In this document: in pieces, positions 24,956 through 35,029 of the stretch | Numbering within the stretch: the first letter of the stretch is position 1 | How the letters are laid out: every line of letters starts with the position of its first letter | DNA from: Arthrobacter sp. P2b | Lineage (GTDB): Bacteria; Actinomycetota; Actinomycetes; Actinomycetales; Micrococcaceae | NCBI RefSeq assembly: GCF_900168295.1 | Contig: NZ_FVZL01000013.1 | Span: 37,396-101,395, forward strand | Length of the DNA stretch: 64,000 bases | Reading direction: 5' to 3' | The notes under the pieces: generated by a model | Told to the model about the DNA's origin: nothing | Databases searched by the model: none | Seen by the model: only the letters and a program-made list of their open reading frames with translations | Position numbers and translations under genes: made by a program

Positions 24956-27403
24956 CTAGCAATCCGGGATCGATCGTCGGTTCATCCACGAAGCAATTTG
25001 GGTACGGGAAGTCATCCCGAGTTTGGCCAGAATGCTCTCGACATGTCCTTCGACGGTCCTAGTTGACAGGACCAAGTTGTCTGCGATCTCACGGTTGCTC
25101 TGGCCGTCCGCGATAAGTGCTGCAACTTGGTGTTGTCTCTTGGTCAACGCGCCGACATCCCTGTCGGAGGCTGCATCTCGCTCGGAAACCTCCAAGCCCA
25201 GTACCCGGGCTCTCACTTCATCTGGGCTCATCCGGTAGCCTCGCGTGAGCGCTTCACGATAGGCACGAGAACCGAGCGCCTTGTCGGCCCGTTTGGCCCA
25301 TTTTTCATGAGCCCCCGCCAGATGCGGACCGAACGACGCAATGCTGCTTTCCAAAACCTCCCAGACGCGGGACGCGACGCCTCGGATGACCGCTGCATCT
25401 TCATATTTTGTTTGCTCAACAAGTGCACTGGAAATGACTTCAAGGTTGAGTGCCGTCATCACTTTGTCGTCGAAAACCAAGGCACGGCCCAGGCTTTCAT
25501 GTGCGTATTCAAGGGCGCGCTTCAGATTTCCCTGCGACCAGGCACAGCAAGCCTTGGACCACAATGCCACGGACTTTACATAGGTCTCTCTGACCTTGTC
25601 GCTGAGTGTTATTGACTCTGCGGAAACTTCTTCAGCTCTTGAGAAGTCGGCCATTAACGCATACGTGATGCTCAACTGACACAGTACTAACATGGTGCCT
25701 TCGATGCGATTGGCAGCGCGATCCCGCGCCAATGCTTTTTCGAACATTGAGGCGGCGGAGGAGGGATTTCCGCCAAAGAGAAGGAGGGCGCCGGACCAGG
25801 TCTGTATCTGGGTCTCGATGTCGTCAACGTCTGTTTCCGAGATATTCCCGGCGGTCTTCAGTTCTTCGAGAAGAAGTGTGCATTCTCTGAGACGCTGATG
25901 GCTTCCGGCAAAGTCACCTTGGACCGCTGCCGCCCAAGCGGCGACGCAGAGGGCGCGGCACATCTCAGTTCCGTAATCCGTCGATGCCGCCAGGATCAGG
26001 TCCAACCATCGACGCCCCTCGCTGACGAAGCCTCCGAGCATCCAGTGAAAGCGAAGGGCTGTTACGAGCTTCAAAGCCGAGACTTCTGACGACTCCGTCC
26101 CGGCAACGCAGTATGTGAGAGCTGCCCGCAGGTTCTCGTGCTCCGAACGTAGTCGGCTGATCCACTCGTTTTGTTTATGCGACCAAAATTGCTCAGCACT
26201 GGACTGGGAAAGTTCCAAGTAGTACTGGCAGTGCCTTCGCCGCAGAGTTGCCTCCTCACCGACGTCTTGCGCGCGTTCAAGAGCGTACTGGCGGATGGTC
26301 TCTAGAACCTGATACCTGACACTATTAGGGGTCACGATCGCAATCAGGATCGACTTGGCAACAAGAGAGTCGACCACCTCGAGAACCGAGCTCTGGGAAA
26401 GGTTTTCGTCGGAGCAGATGCGTTCTATGGCATCGAGATCGGTGCTTCCAGCAAATACGGACAGCCGCCGCCAAAGAACCTTCTGCTCTGAAGTGCAAAG
26501 ATCATAACTCCAGTCGATAAGTGCACGCAGGGTCTGCTGTCGGGGCGGAGCTGTCGGACTCCCGGAGGACAGAATCGCGAAGCGGCTCTTGAGTCGCTTC
26601 AGAAGTTGCGTGACACTCAGTGATCTAAGGCGCGATGCAGCAAGTTCAAGCGCCAGAGGTATCCCGTCGAGTTGGATACAGAGTTCGGCAGCTGCGGCAA
26701 CGTTCTCATTGGTGATCCGGAACTCCGGAGAGCTGGCCTTGGCCCGGTCATTGAAAAACGCCAACGAGTCGAACCGACGGACGGCTGTTTCATCCAACAC
26801 GTCATTTGCTTGAGGAAGTTCAAAGGGTAGGACAGGCAATAGCCTTTCGCCTTTGACCCCTAACCGTTCCCTGCTTGTAGCAAGAATGCTTAGCCGAGGG
26901 CTGTTTTCAAGCAGCGCCTCAACCAGAAACCGACAACCAGGCAACACATGTTCGCAGTTGTCGAGAATCACCAGCAAATTCCGCTCCGAGAGGTATGCAC
27001 TCAATTGAGCTGCAGCACTTTGTGCCGACGTCGTACGAATCTCTAGTGCTGATAAAAGAGCTTCAGGTACCATTGCGCTATTGCTCAACGGCGCAAGATC
27101 CACGAGCCAGACGCCATCTTCGAAGGACTGTCTGACCATCGCCCCGAGGTGAACGGCAAGCCGCGTTTTTCCAACTCCTCCAGGACCGATGAGGGTGACA
27201 AGCCGTGACTCCGTCATGGCTTCGCGCACGTTGGCTATTTCCCTCCGTCGGCCGACGAAGCTTGTCAGCTGCAGCCTTAAGTTGCCCGGTCCCCTTGCCC
27301 CTGTCATGGCGCGGACAGGCCTCCCCTCCATCGCCCATCTGCAGTATCTCCAGCGGGTTTCCCAGATGTAAAAGGCGCAGGAGCCATACGGGTGTCCCAA
27401 CAT
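24956..27403 (-). CDS. Large LuxR-family regulator with NB-ARC-like ATPase domain
   Basis: Up to 815 residues. The domain order is an ATPase module (SFVGRRREIANV, Walker A GPGGVGKTRLAVHLG, Walker B LLVILDNCEHVLPG, then ILATSRERLGVKGE and IPLALELAASRLRSLS), about 400 residues of helical TPR-like repeats, and a C-terminal LuxR HTH (ALTKRQHQVAALIADGQSN, LVLSTRTVEGHVESILAKLG). This architecture is typical of actinobacterial ATP-binding LuxR regulators. The exact start is uncertain; Met codons at 27403, 27331 and 27307 are possible, and the conserved region begins just after the last. It stands alone between relics. Confidence 0.88.
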   Translation of the reverse strand: MLGHPYGSCAFYIWETRWRYCRWAMEGRPVRAMTGARGPGNLRLQLTSFVGRRREIANVREAMTESRLVTLIGPGGVGKTRLAVHLGAMVRQSFEDGVWLVDLAPLSNSAMVPEALLSALEIRTTSAQSAAAQLSAYLSERNLLVILDNCEHVLPGCRFLVEALLENSPRLSILATSRERLGVKGERLLPVLPFELPQANDVLDETAVRRFDSLAFFNDRAKASSPEFRITNENVAAAAELCIQLDGIPLALELAASRLRSLSVTQLLKRLKSRFAILSSGSPTAPPRQQTLRALIDWSYDLCTSEQKVLWRRLSVFAGSTDLDAIERICSDENLSQSSVLEVVDSLVAKSILIAIVTPNSVRYQVLETIRQYALERAQDVGEEATLRRRHCQYYLELSQSSAEQFWSHKQNEWISRLRSEHENLRAALTYCVAGTESSEVSALKLVTALRFHWMLGGFVSEGRRWLDLILAASTDYGTEMCRALCVAAWAAAVQGDFAGSHQRLRECTLLLEELKTAGNISETDVDDIETQIQTWSGALLLFGGNPSSAASMFEKALARDRAANRIEGTMLVLCQLSITYALMADFSRAEEVSAESITLSDKVRETYVKSVALWSKACCAWSQGNLKRALEYAHESLGRALVFDDKVMTALNLEVISSALVEQTKYEDAAVIRGVASRVWEVLESSIASFGPHLAGAHEKWAKRADKALGSRAYREALTRGYRMSPDEVRARVLGLEVSERDAASDRDVGALTKRQHQVAALIADGQSNREIADNLVLSTRTVEGHVESILAKLGMTSRTQIASWMNRRSIPDC

Positions 27404-28134
27404 TGATGGTCAAGCCGTCTCACAATCAAGGCCTTTCTCGATGGGAGTGTACTTCGATAAGGGCTTGGTTCTTGCAGGTATTTGCCAATCATATATTTTT
27501 GTTCAACATCAAAACTGCGAAGGCGCAATTCGGTAGCCAGCACTACGCGCCAGTTCTCGAGCTTTGCGCTTCATCACCGCTGCGTGGATATTGCTCCGCC
27601 AGCCAGAAGGAACAAGCCAGGAATGGACGCTCGCCGGGTTCAAGTCCGTTAACGCCAGTATGCGCCTGTTGCCGCAGCAAACCCTCACTGGTCAGCAGCT
27701 CGCTTTCAATCTGCGAGCGGTTCCCAGCATGTCGTCGTCCTACGCCATAAATTTCGCCTGCGAAGGACTAGGAGCGATGCGTCGATTTGGGCGTCTCCGT
27801 CGCTTTGGGTTGGTAGCGGTCGCAATTTACGGTGGCTATGGGAGAGGCTAGGCAGCCGTGAAGTACGCGGCCGCTTTTAAAGAATACTGCCTCGGCACGC
27901 AGTTCCTGGTTATCCGCTCGAGTTGCTTAGGCCGGGCCCGCTCGGTAAGCGTCAATGCCGCGTCCGGATCCTCAGCGAAGTTCTCGTTCTGGTAAAAAAT
28001 CGCGGTGGCAGCATGGGGGGCGCGGAGAAGTAAGCGCGATCAAGGCTCGGTGGCTCCTGATCTGATGAATGCGTTGAGAACATCCATCACAGCAGGGCTA
28101 CGAGCCCTTCGGCTTTCAAGACAGGGAACCCGTT
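27404..28134. other. No convincing gene
   Basis: Only short frames. The minus strand near 27880-28020 reads AIFYQNENFAEDPDAALTLT and RARPKQLERITRNCVPRQYS, which looks protein-like. It lacks a start and an upstream extension, so it may be the tail of another lost gene. Confidence 0.4.
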
Positions 28135-28410
28135 TTACCCTCCCTTACGAAGAGCCACCATAATTGGCTTTCTCATGGTTTCGTCTTTTTCTCCGGGCGG
28201 TTGATTCCAAGCAAAGCGGGTAAACACCTCTTTCCCGTCTGCCCGCTCAACCATCTCCCGTGGGTAAATTCCGTCGGCTGAAATCCACAGTATCGACTCA
28301 TCGGCCATGACTGCTTCGACTACACCGGTTCTGAGGACTTTTCCGTGTTGGCGTATCTCAACAAATTGGCCGATGGCCCCATGCCAGTCCGGTTGGAGGT
28401 GGAGCGTCAT
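28135..28410 (-). CDS. Hypothetical protein, 91 aa
   Basis: A compact frame (MTLHLQPDWHGAIGQFVEIR, then ADESILWISADGIYPREMVE) of normal codon use, 45 bases downstream of acs on the same strand. The sequence suggests a small beta-rich domain. I do not recognise the family. It may be co-transcribed with acs. Confidence 0.55.
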   Translation of the reverse strand: MTLHLQPDWHGAIGQFVEIRQHGKVLRTGVVEAVMADESILWISADGIYPREMVERADGKEVFTRFAWNQPPGEKDETMRKPIMVALRKGG

Positions 28411-28455
28411 TTGGAACGATATACCTTCCCTTTGGGTATGAATGAGGGCCTCCTA

Positions 28456-30435
28456 TCAGCCGCGGTGGTCCCTCGACAGACGCTCCGCTCCCTTGCGTAG
28501 TGAGGCGGTGATCTCGGCCATGATCGTGGGGTCGGAGAGGGTGGTGGCGTCGCCGGGGTCGCGGCCTTCTGCGACGTCCTTGAGGAGGCGGCGCATGATC
28601 TTGCCGGACCTGGTCTTGGGCAGTTCGGGGACCACCAGGATGGCCTTGGGCTTGGCGATCGGGCCGATTTCCTTGCCCACGTGGTTCCGGAGTTCCTGGA
28701 CAATCTCATCCCCGGAATCCACCGCGTCCCCGCGCAGGATGACGAACGCGACGACGGCCTGGCCGGTGGTTTCGTCCGCGGCTCCCACGACGGCGGCCTC
28801 GGCCACGGCAGGGTGGGAGACCAGGGCGGATTCGATCTCGGTGGTGGAGAGCCGGTGCCCTGAGACGTTCATGACGTCATCCACCCGGCCCAGCAGCCAG
28901 ACGTCGCCGTCCTCGTCCTTCTTGGCACCGTCACCGGCGAAGTACATGGTTTCAAAGCGCGACCAGTAGGTGTCCTTGAACCTCTCCGGGTCGCCCCAGA
29001 TCCCGCGGAGCATCGCCGGCCAGGGTTCGCGGATCACCAGGAACCCGCCGTGGCCGTTGGGCACCGATTCGCCCATCTCGTCCACCACGTCCACGGCGAT
29101 GCCCGGCAGCGGGACCTGCGCCGAGCCGGGCTTGGCGGCGGTGACGCCGGGCAGCGGGGCGATCATCTGGGCGCCGGTCTCGGTCTGCCACCAGGTGTCC
29201 ACGATGGGGGTCCTGTCCCCGCCGATGACGTTCCGGTACCACATCCAGGCCTCGGGGTTGATGGGCTCGCCCACGGAACCGAGCACGCGGAGGGAGGACA
29301 GGTCGTACTTGTCCGGGATCTCCCGGCCCCACTTCATGAACGTCCTGATCGCGGTGGGCGCGGTGTAGAGGATGGAGACCTTGTACTTTTCGACGATCTC
29401 CCACCAGCGGCCCTGGTGCGGGGAATCCGGGGTGCCTTCGTACATCACCTGGGTGGCGCCGTTGATCAGCGGGGCGTAGGTGACGTAGGAGTGGCCGGTG
29501 ACCCAGCCGACGTCGGCCGTGCACCAGTACACGTCTGTGTCCGGGTGCAGGTCGAACACGGCCTTGTGCGTGTAAGCGGTCTGGGTGAGGTAGCCGCCAG
29601 TGGTGTGCAGGATGCCCTTGGGCTTACCCGTGGTCCCGGAGGTGTAGAGAATGAACAACGGGTGCTCGGAATCATGCCCGATGGCGGTGTGCTCGGCGGA
29701 GGCGGCCTCCACGGTGTCGGCCCACCAGTGGTCCCGGCCCTCGGTCCAGTCCACGTCCTGGCCGTTGCGCTTGACCACCACCACGTTCTGCACCGTATGC
29801 CCATCCTTGGCCAGGGCCTCATCCACCGCCGGCTTCAGGGCGCTGGGCTTGCCACGCCGGTAGGTGCCATCGGCTGTGACCACGAGCTTGGCCTCGGCAT
29901 CCTCGATGCGGGACCGCAGGGCATCGGCGGAGAACCCGCCGAAGACCACCGAGTGCACCGCGCCGATCCGGGCACACGCCAGCAGCGTAATCACCGCTTC
30001 GGGGATCATCGGCAGGTACACCGCAACCCTGTCACCCTTCGCCACGCCGAGGGACTCGAAAGCATTTGCCGCCTTCTTCACCTCTTCGGTCAGCTGGGCA
30101 TAGGTGTAGGTGCGGGTGTCGCCGGGCTCGCCTTCGAAATAGATGGCCACCCGGTCGCCCCGGCCGGCTTCCACGTGCCGGTCCAGCGCGTTGTAGGCCG
30201 CATTGACTTCCCCGCCAACGAACCACTTGGCGAACGGCGGGTTGGACCAGTCCAGCGCCTGGTCAAAGTCCTTGCTCCAGGTCAGCAGCTCGCGCGCCTG
30301 CTTCGCCCAAAAAGCCGGCCGGTCGGCGGCGGCCTCCTCGTATTCCCCCGCCTTGACCACAGCGTCAGCGGCGAACCTCGGCGGCGGCGCAAATGTTTGG
30401 ACCTCCGCCAGGCTACTCCCATTCATCGAGCTCAC
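28456..30435 (-). CDS. acs: Acetyl-CoA synthetase (AMP-forming)
   Basis: The 659-residue enzyme starts at a GTG (30435) after AAGGAG. It shows the adenylation motif ILYTSGTTGKPKGILHT, the P3 region WWQTETGAQM, YFAGDGAKKDEDGDVWLLGR and the C-terminal catalytic-lysine motif LPKTRSGKIMRRLL, the site of regulatory acetylation. It converts acetate (perhaps propionate) to acyl-CoA. Last but one in the minus-strand cluster, it would activate acetate released by the ester-cleaving steps upstream. Relics of the same gene lie at 23.6 kb and 48.9-49.3 kb. Confidence 0.95.
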   Translation of the reverse strand: MSSMNGSSLAEVQTFAPPPRFAADAVVKAGEYEEAAADRPAFWAKQARELLTWSKDFDQALDWSNPPFAKWFVGGEVNAAYNALDRHVEAGRGDRVAIYFEGEPGDTRTYTYAQLTEEVKKAANAFESLGVAKGDRVAVYLPMIPEAVITLLACARIGAVHSVVFGGFSADALRSRIEDAEAKLVVTADGTYRRGKPSALKPAVDEALAKDGHTVQNVVVVKRNGQDVDWTEGRDHWWADTVEAASAEHTAIGHDSEHPLFILYTSGTTGKPKGILHTTGGYLTQTAYTHKAVFDLHPDTDVYWCTADVGWVTGHSYVTYAPLINGATQVMYEGTPDSPHQGRWWEIVEKYKVSILYTAPTAIRTFMKWGREIPDKYDLSSLRVLGSVGEPINPEAWMWYRNVIGGDRTPIVDTWWQTETGAQMIAPLPGVTAAKPGSAQVPLPGIAVDVVDEMGESVPNGHGGFLVIREPWPAMLRGIWGDPERFKDTYWSRFETMYFAGDGAKKDEDGDVWLLGRVDDVMNVSGHRLSTTEIESALVSHPAVAEAAVVGAADETTGQAVVAFVILRGDAVDSGDEIVQELRNHVGKEIGPIAKPKAILVVPELPKTRSGKIMRRLLKDVAEGRDPGDATTLSDPTIMAEITASLRKGAERLSRDHRG

Positions 30436-30444
30436 CGTTTCTCC

Positions 30445-32223
30445 TTATTTCTCAGCCAACACGTTGATCGGCGACGATCGCCGCGGCTCCGTAGTAGGTT
30501 GTGGTCGACTGGCACCGCGCTCGGCAGCGTGTCGGGAAATGTCACGCCCTGCGCGGTATCCGAAGACCAAGGCTGGTCCGATGTGTGAACCGTATCCTGG
30601 GTAGCCGCCCCCAAAAACGCTTACGGCTGCTGCGCCGACGGCGTACAGGCCAGGTATGGCCTTACCTTCACGGGTGACAACTTCCGAGCGGTCGTTGACA
30701 GCCAGGCCGGCGAAAGTACCCAAGTCGCCCATGTGTATCTTTGCAGCATAGAAATGCCCCGGGTCCAAGGGCGCCAAGTTCGGGTTTGGCTTGTGTTCCA
30801 TATCGCCGCGGAAGTTGTTGTACAAGGTGGATCCGCGACCGAACTGAGGGTCCTCCCCTTTCTCTGCGCCTTTGTTGAAGTCCCGCACCGTAGCGGCCAG
30901 GTTCTGCGGATCGACGCCTATCTTATTGGCCAAGTCGGCCAGGGAATTACCCTTGACCAAGTAGCCGGTCTTGAAAAAGTATCCGCGCGGCATGGGCCAC
31001 GGTTTTGCGTACCCGATGCCGTACTTGTGCATGGTCTTTGCATCTGCGATCACCCAGCCAAAAGTCTCCGGTTGCCCCGCCATATGGGCGAGCATCTGCC
31101 CACCGAAGTCGTGGTAGCTTAACGCTTCATTGCCGAAGCGCTTTCCGTCCTGGTCCACCGCAATCAGGCCGGGAAGACCGATCGCTCGAAGGTGGGGAAA
31201 GAGCCTCTGGCCGCCGTTCAGGTACTTGAACACTGTGACGGGGGCCCAGGACCCGACCGAGTAAACAGAGTCGTCGACGTAACCTCCCACCTTCCGTGCC
31301 AACATCACCGCATCCCCACCATGACCTACTGTGGGGGTGAAGTGGTTTTTGCCGCTGGGATCGTGCGGGAAGTATTCCTGACGCAGCTTTTCGTTGCCTG
31401 AGAAGCCCCCGGCGGCCAGGATCACACCGAGTCTGGCGTGCACAGTTACAGCATGTTCGCCTCCAAGTGTTGCCCCATCGATCACCCCATCCTCGTTCTG
31501 GTGCAGTGACAGCGCTGGGGTGTTCACCCACATCCGCACACCCAGGTTGTCTGCACTCTTGACCATCCGGGTCATCATGGAGTTACCGTTGCTGCGCAAC
31601 ACCGGCCGCTTGTAGCGGGCGGCGTCAAACCACGTTCGCAGCAACTTTTTCGCCACATACACGAAGGACTTCACGGACTGGTTCACGTGGAAAAATTCGT
31701 TGATGTCCGGGCCGACTTGGGGCATGTAGCCGAAGACGGTGTAAGAACTCATGTAAGGCTGCATGAGCAGGCGTTTATCGCCCAGGATTCTCGCATCAAC
31801 GTCTTGGGGGATTATCGCTCGCCCGGACATCCGGGCACCCGGCAGGTCCATCTGGTAGTCGGGAGCCTTCTCCGGGTAAACAAACTTAACTTCTGTTTCG
31901 TTCTCGAAGAATTTCAGCGCCTCCGGCACTGTGTCCAAAAAGGTGCGCACACCATTTTCGTTATATGTCTCCGGGGCCAGACTGCGGAGATATGTTTCAG
32001 CCTCTTCCCGAGTGTCGCCCTGCGCCAGTCCCTCCTTGTTGCCAGGGACCCAGGCCCAACCGGCGGAGATCGCCGTTGTACCTCCGAAGTACTTTTCCTT
32101 TTCGCACACAATGACATTCAGTCCTTGGTTTGCTGCCCTGATGGCAGCCGCTAGTCCCGCAACACCCGAGCCAACTACCAGAACGTCACAAGCAACCGAA
32201 TTATTCATATTTTCATCACTCAT
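30445..32223 (-). CDS. FAD-binding dehydrogenase, 3-ketosteroid-1-dehydrogenase-like
   Basis: A 592-residue flavoprotein with FAD motif VVGSGVAGLAAAIRAANQG, EKYFGGTTAISAGWAWVPGN and C-terminal YAVGAAAVSVFGGGYPGYG and SHIGPALVFGYRAGRD. These fit the KstD/fumarate-reductase family. Family members introduce C=C bonds next to ketones. Here it may desaturate a cyclic ketone or acyl intermediate made by the cluster. The ribosome site AAAGGTAG precedes the ATG, and a C9 homopolymer (G9 on the plus strand at 32248-32256) lies in its leader. It is followed closely by acs. Confidence 0.88.
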   Translation of the reverse strand: MSDENMNNSVACDVLVVGSGVAGLAAAIRAANQGLNVIVCEKEKYFGGTTAISAGWAWVPGNKEGLAQGDTREEAETYLRSLAPETYNENGVRTFLDTVPEALKFFENETEVKFVYPEKAPDYQMDLPGARMSGRAIIPQDVDARILGDKRLLMQPYMSSYTVFGYMPQVGPDINEFFHVNQSVKSFVYVAKKLLRTWFDAARYKRPVLRSNGNSMMTRMVKSADNLGVRMWVNTPALSLHQNEDGVIDGATLGGEHAVTVHARLGVILAAGGFSGNEKLRQEYFPHDPSGKNHFTPTVGHGGDAVMLARKVGGYVDDSVYSVGSWAPVTVFKYLNGGQRLFPHLRAIGLPGLIAVDQDGKRFGNEALSYHDFGGQMLAHMAGQPETFGWVIADAKTMHKYGIGYAKPWPMPRGYFFKTGYLVKGNSLADLANKIGVDPQNLAATVRDFNKGAEKGEDPQFGRGSTLYNNFRGDMEHKPNPNLAPLDPGHFYAAKIHMGDLGTFAGLAVNDRSEVVTREGKAIPGLYAVGAAAVSVFGGGYPGYGSHIGPALVFGYRAGRDISRHAAERGASRPQPTTEPRRSSPINVLAEK

Positions 32224-32289
32224 CTACCTTTTGCTCCTCTACCACGTGGGGGGGGGAATTTATTGGGGCATGAACAGGAACGTTCGGCC

Positions 32290-33249
32290 CTACTTCACAG
32301 AATTCTCAAATGAGGTCAGCCCATTTTGAGCATGATGTACCCGCCCGGTGCGGAGGAGGTTGCCTATCGCCACAGCAGTGTCACGCAATGCGTCTTGGGC
32401 TTGGCTAACGAACTGGGCCAAGCCGAAAAACCCGTGGCATAACCCTTCGTACATCCTTAAGTCCACTGGTACGCCGTGGCTCCGCAGTTCCTTGGCGTAG
32501 GCCAGGCCTTCGTCCCGAAGCGGGTCGTAGCCCGCTAGCACCAGGATTGTGAAGGGGAGATCATTCAGTGATTCTGCATGTAATGGGGCCACGTCGGGGT
32601 GCGTCCTCAATGTGCTGTCTGGCAGGTAGTGGTTCCAGAACCACTCCATTTCCTGCCTCGACAGAAGTGTCGGAACCGGGGGAATCTCCTGATAAGAAGA
32701 CCGCGAAAAATCGCTGTCCGTGACCGGATAAATCAGCGCTTGCCCGGCTACATTGACCACTCCTTGCTGACGAAGCTTGCGCACGGCGACAGTGGCGAGG
32801 TTGCCCCCGGCACTGTCGCCGGCCACCACCAAGGGCTCTCCAGGAAACTCGGCAGCTGCCCATTGGATGGCCGCCTGTACCTCATTCAGAGCAGAAGGAA
32901 AGGGATTTTCTGGAGCTAGGCCATAGTCCACACTCACTACTCGAGCCCCGCCGTGATAGGCGAGGTCCCTCGCGACGTTATCGAAGCTCTCGATGTTCCC
33001 AATCACCCATCCGCCGCCGTGAACGTAAACGATGACACCAACAGGATTTGGCTCGGGGTTATAGATGCGGACCGGCACACTGCAGCCTCCGGCAGTTGCC
33101 GTGCAGTCGTAGATGCCGTGCAAACCACGCGATGGACCCTGGCGGCGGGCCGCTAGCTGGTCGCGCGCCTGCTGGGGGGTGCCATCGCTGACCGGGCGTC
33201 TGCCTGCAGCCGCCATCGAAGCGAGCAGATCATATAGTTCTTCGTCCAT
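32290..33249 (-). CDS. Alpha/beta hydrolase, hormone-sensitive-lipase family esterase
   Basis: The 319-residue protein has the HSL-family oxyanion motif VYVHGGGWVIG and nucleophile motif VVAGDSAGGNLA. The catalytic acid is in GYDPLRDEGLAYA and the His in GLCHGFFGL. It follows the Baeyer-Villiger monooxygenase gene by 37 bases. The likely role is hydrolysis of the lactone or ester produced by that enzyme. No signal peptide, so cytoplasmic. Confidence 0.9.
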   Translation of the reverse strand: MDEELYDLLASMAAAGRRPVSDGTPQQARDQLAARRQGPSRGLHGIYDCTATAGGCSVPVRIYNPEPNPVGVIVYVHGGGWVIGNIESFDNVARDLAYHGGARVVSVDYGLAPENPFPSALNEVQAAIQWAAAEFPGEPLVVAGDSAGGNLATVAVRKLRQQGVVNVAGQALIYPVTDSDFSRSSYQEIPPVPTLLSRQEMEWFWNHYLPDSTLRTHPDVAPLHAESLNDLPFTILVLAGYDPLRDEGLAYAKELRSHGVPVDLRMYEGLCHGFFGLAQFVSQAQDALRDTAVAIGNLLRTGRVHHAQNGLTSFENSVK

Positions 33250-33286
33250 GAAAATCTCTCTAAGTTTCTGGCGGAGTCGACAGCAG

Positions 33287-34951
33287 TTAGATTCCTGCCG
33301 ATGAGGAGTTCGAGATTGACTCCGCTGGACGGCGCCCTCCGAGCAGGAATCCTTCGTAGCCTTCCTGGGCTATGCGGGTAATTCGGTTCCAGTAGTTACC
33401 AACGCCGCCAAGATATGGCATGAACACAACGGGCTTCCCAGGAACGTTTGCCCCGTAGAACCATGTGGCCTTGAAGTCCCTATAGAGAGTTCCGTTTGCG
33501 ACTTCGTTGACGTGTTCGATCCAGCCTGCCTCTGCTTCGAAGTCTGCTTCGATGCTGGTCAGCCCGTTCGATTCGAGATACTCGATAGCGTCTGCGATCC
33601 ATTCCACATGCTGCTCGATTGAGGTGACCATGTTGCTGAAGACTGACGGGCTGCCCGGGCCAGCAATGATGAACATGTTCGGGAACCCATTGACCGTCAG
33701 GCCGAGGTAAGTGCGGGGTCCTGCCGCCCAGTAATCCCTCAGCTCGCGTCCGTCGCGGCCTACCGGGTTAAGCCGGTTGAGTGCCCCGGTCATCGCGTCA
33801 AAACCAGTGGCAAAGCACAACACATCGAGGTCATAATCGGCGGTGGAGGTTCGCACTCCCGTCGGTATGACGCGTTCAATTGGGGATTCCTTCACGTCCA
33901 CCAGGGTGACGTTCTCCCTGTTGAATGTTTCGTAGTAGCCAGTGCCTGAGCAGAGTCGCTTGGTGCCGAGGGGCATCTCGCGAGGTGAAAGTTCTTCTGC
34001 TGTTTTGGGATCGGCAACGATGCTGCGGATTTTGCTGCGTACGTACTCCGAGGCCTCGTTGTTCACATCCTTATCAGTCAGGATGTCCTTGAATGCCCTC
34101 ATCATGTACAGCCCGCCCAGTTGCCACCGGTTCTCAAATTCGGCTTGGCGCTCTTCGGCTGTGACGTCCTTGCCGGACTTTGGATTGGCCACCTGGTTGT
34201 GACCGAAACCGGACTGGCGCGCGAACTGCCGACGCTCTGGGTAGGTCGCTTTCCATTCCTGTTCGACATCCGGATCCATCGGACGGTTCTGGGCTGGCAT
34301 GCAGAAGTTAGCGGTCCGCTGAAAAACAATCAACTCATCTGCTTGTTCCGCAAGAAGTGGAATCATCTGGGTGCCGGAGGACCCGGTTCCTATGACGCCC
34401 ACCCTCTTGCCACGCACGTCTACCCCATCGTTGGGCCAGTCGCCGGAGTGGTACCACTCCCCCGTGAAGTCTTCCAGCCCGGTGGTTGACGGCACCTGGG
34501 GAACCGAGAGCACCCCGGTAGCCATTACCGCATACTTCGCCTGATAAACCTGGCCTGAATCCGTCGTAAGGGTCCAGGCATTGTCGTCCTCTGCGAAGAC
34601 GGCGGAGACAACCTTTGTATCCAGTTGGATGTGCTCACGCAATTCAAACCGGTCTGCTACATGGTTTACGTACCGCAGGATCTCGGGCTGGGATGCGTAC
34701 CGTTCGGTCCACTTCCACTCCTGCTGCAGGTCATTATCGAAGGAGTACGAGTAGTCCAGGGACTCGATGTCACAACGCGCCCCTGGATAGCGGTTATGGA
34801 ACCAGGTTCCGCCTATTCCGCTTCCTGCCTCCAAAACTTTGACTTTTAGTCCTTGCTGGCGCAGTTTGTAGAGCGCGTATATTCCCGCTAGGCCGGCTCC
34901 GACTACCACAGCGTCGTAGCCCCTTGATGTTTCGATTTCAAAATTTTGCAC
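33287..34951 (-). CDS. Baeyer-Villiger monooxygenase (cyclohexanone-monooxygenase-like)
   Basis: A 554-residue flavoprotein starting at a GTG (34951) after GAGGAGC. It shows the FAD motif VVGAGLAGIYALYKLRQQG, GGTWFHNRYPGARCDIES, the type I BVMO fingerprint FTGEWYHSGDWP and the NADPH Rossmann motif VGVIGTGSSGTQMIPLLAEQ. It should insert an oxygen next to a ketone to give an ester or lactone. Upstream genes encode a P450 system and an SDR that could make the ketone; the next gene is an esterase. Confidence 0.93.
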   Translation of the reverse strand: MQNFEIETSRGYDAVVVGAGLAGIYALYKLRQQGLKVKVLEAGSGIGGTWFHNRYPGARCDIESLDYSYSFDNDLQQEWKWTERYASQPEILRYVNHVADRFELREHIQLDTKVVSAVFAEDDNAWTLTTDSGQVYQAKYAVMATGVLSVPQVPSTTGLEDFTGEWYHSGDWPNDGVDVRGKRVGVIGTGSSGTQMIPLLAEQADELIVFQRTANFCMPAQNRPMDPDVEQEWKATYPERRQFARQSGFGHNQVANPKSGKDVTAEERQAEFENRWQLGGLYMMRAFKDILTDKDVNNEASEYVRSKIRSIVADPKTAEELSPREMPLGTKRLCSGTGYYETFNRENVTLVDVKESPIERVIPTGVRTSTADYDLDVLCFATGFDAMTGALNRLNPVGRDGRELRDYWAAGPRTYLGLTVNGFPNMFIIAGPGSPSVFSNMVTSIEQHVEWIADAIEYLESNGLTSIEADFEAEAGWIEHVNEVANGTLYRDFKATWFYGANVPGKPVVFMPYLGGVGNYWNRITRIAQEGYEGFLLGGRRPAESISNSSSAGI

Positions 34952-35029
34952 GTTAGCTCCTCGTTGAGATTTTTTGATGCAGGGCGAAGGGCTGCCGGCA
35001 GCACCGACCCGGGCGTTGCCCTTCTGGAC

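Noticed and set aside
27564..27851. Open plus-strand frame of 95 codons with a hydrophobic end
   Set aside because: No recognised family, weak start region and no operon context; kept only as unassigned DNA.
32248..32256. G9 homopolymer (C9 in the FAD-dehydrogenase leader) as a phase-variation tract
   Set aside because: It lies outside the -35/-10 spacing that I can define, and a similar C9 at 8000-8008 is in non-coding DNA; slippage control cannot be supported.
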